Shown in pieces: positions 50,864 through 51,508 of a stretch of 51,508 nucleotides of DNA. The position numbers were made by a program, and so were the translations under genes. This stretch comes from Subtercola boreus (lineage in GTDB: Bacteria; Actinomycetota; Actinomycetes; Actinomycetales; Microbacteriaceae): NCBI RefSeq assembly GCF_003399625.1, contig NZ_NBXA01000025.1, forward strand, positions 1 through 51,508, in the 5' to 3' direction. Numbering within the stretch: the stretch's first letter is position 1; each line of letters opens with the position of its first letter. The notes beneath the pieces are model-generated. The model had not been told where the DNA came from and did no database searches. It was given only the letters and a program-made list of their open reading frames with translations.

Positions 50864-51268
50864 GTGAAGGTGCCCCTAAGCGAGGCGCTTCAGAACCCGG
50901 TGACCCCTGTTATTTCACTGCTGAGGCTCGTGGATTCGGCAGAATTCAGCGCTTTGCTTGTAAAGCAACCTCTAGAGCAACGGACCGGTTTCGTGTCTCA
51001 AACACGTGTCTCTCCCGAGTTGCTCGATCAACTCGTCAATGAATACCGAGATGGCGCGACGGTCTATGAGCTACAAGAACGTCATGGAGTTCATCGCTCT
51101 ACGATCGCCTTCCACCTGAAGAGGCGAGGCTTGCAGGTTGGGAAACAACCGCTCAATTGCAGTGAGGTGACTCAGGCTCGAGAGTTTCACGGTCAGGGGC
51201 TTTCGCTGAATGCGATCGGGCGAAAGATGGGGCGAGATCCGAAGACGGTGAAAACTGCGTTGGCATGA
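50864..51268 (+). CDS. HTH DNA-binding protein of recombinase/transposon type, start uncertain
   Basis: From GTG 50864 the product has 134 aa. It carries two HTH units: LLDQLVNEYRDGATVYELQERHGVHRSTIAFHLKRRGL and VTQAREFHGQGLSLNAIGRKMGRDPKTVKTALA. This double pattern is found in small actinobacterial proteins linked to serine recombinases or transposons. The first 45 residues do not match a family, so the true start may be later (GTG at about 50900, or beyond). Local GC is visibly lower than in the rest. It is 114 bp from an IS end, so transferred DNA is likely. Confidence 0.6.
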   Translation: MKVPLSEALQNPVTPVISLLRLVDSAEFSALLVKQPLEQRTGFVSQTRVSPELLDQLVNEYRDGATVYELQERHGVHRSTIAFHLKRRGLQVGKQPLNCSEVTQAREFHGQGLSLNAIGRKMGRDPKTVKTALA

Positions 51269-51382
51269 AGAGAACCCGACCTGTCGGTGGAATGGCTCGT
51301 CAACAGAAGCTGTCGGGCTCGATTCATCCGCAGGTGCGGGCCGGGCTTCAGAGTTCGAAGCCGGTTCTTTCTCTTGGCCTTC

Positions 51383-51407
51383 GGGTCTGCCCAGAGTTTG
51401 GTTGTCA
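51383..51407 (+). repeat. IS3 terminal inverted repeat (OrfB-side end)
   Basis: GGGTCTGCCCAGAGTTTGG followed by TTGTCA matches the repeat at the left edge of the window with one difference. The element continues beyond the right edge. The 114 bp between the HTH gene and this repeat hold nothing I can support. Confidence 0.8.
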
Positions 51408-51424
51408 CTGGGGGTTGATGGTTT

Positions 51425-51508
51425 TCAGGCCGCGTTTGCGGTTGTGTAAATTGTCTCAAACTCGACGGGGGTGAGTTTTCCGAGCGCTCGTTGGCGTCGG
51501 CGGCGGTT
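51425..51508 (-). mobile_element. IS3-family transposase OrfB, C-terminal 27 codons only
   Basis: The minus strand reads NRRRRQRALGKLTPVEFETI then YTTANAA and stop (51425-51427). ALG-LTPVEFE close to the end is diagnostic of the IS3-family integrase-type subunit, whose DDE catalytic domain would lie beyond the right edge. Same orientation as the fragment at the left edge. Confidence 0.9.

Noticed and set aside
51265-51474. 69-codon plus-strand ORF across the right IS end
   Set aside because: It spans the IS boundary and runs antisense to OrfB, so it is not a real gene.
1-51508. Composite transposon carrying the whole region
   Set aside because: The cargo includes galU, mscL, FCL and a tRNA gene in usual actinobacterial order; assembly breakage at IS copies explains the ends better.

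Overview
The window reads as chromosomal DNA of a high-GC actinomycete, most likely Microbacteriaceae (Micrococcales). Pointers are the gene order galU / 5-formyl-THF cyclo-ligase / fmdB / mscL with rimJ-type acetyltransferase and a GlpR-like membrane protein alongside, a DUF222-HNH (13E12-type) protein, an Asp/Gly repeat protein of the BatC kind, lipoproteins with actinobacterial signal peptides, and many genes that look leaderless (TANNNT box 6-7 nt before the start codon). Genus is not decided. Both window ends lie inside the two termini of an IS3-family element in the same orientation, with about 126-129 bp of element at each end; this looks like a contig broken at a repeated IS.

Layout. 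0.1-5.8 kb: oligopeptide ABC importer (binding protein, two permeases, one fused double ATPase), with an IS end 11 bp before its first start codon. 5.8-13.6 kb: dienelactone hydrolase, ThrE-type exporter, SAM methyltransferase, DUF222-HNH protein, small hypothetical, protealysin-like M4 peptidase with an emfourin-like inhibitor gene. 13.6-20.3 kb (leftward): MacAB-like exporter operon with two membrane-fusion proteins, ATPase, permease and a DUF5666-like lipoprotein. 20.5-22.7 kb: luciferase-like oxidoreductase, remnant of a toxin gene with intact HTH partner and a perfect operator, Fpg/Nei glycosylase. 22.8-27.3 kb: MetINQ-type importer, NtaA-type FMN monooxygenase and a decayed acyl-CoA-dehydrogenase-like gene, suggesting a partly lost organosulfur module. 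27.3-34 kb: SDR and divergent MmyB-type regulator, hypothetical, aberrant D12-class methylase, esterase, remnants of an ECF sigma gene, M1 peptidase. 34-39 kb: tRNA-Ala(CGC), GlpR-like protein, acetyltransferase, GalU, FCL, FmdB, MscL, small protein. 39-47.4 kb: large SF1-type helicase-like protein without the Walker A lysine, NUDIX-PIN fusion, sucrase/ferredoxin-like protein, JmjC/cupin oxygenase, repeat protein, DUF1304 protein. 47.4-51.5 kb: P-loop kinase, HipBA with a three-site operator array, class II Fic protein with its own palindromic operator, HTH protein, IS end.

The most interesting signals are regulatory: a 23-bp perfect operator over a leaderless promoter at 21.54 kb, three CGCCGTACG sites at exact 26-bp spacing before hipB, and a 14-bp inverted repeat over the fic promoter. 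Among proteins, the helicase lacking its ATP-binding lysine, the D12 methylase lacking conserved DNA-binding segments, and the M1 peptidase carrying a sortase-like signal at its N terminus stand out. I see no CRISPR array, rRNA or confident riboswitch.
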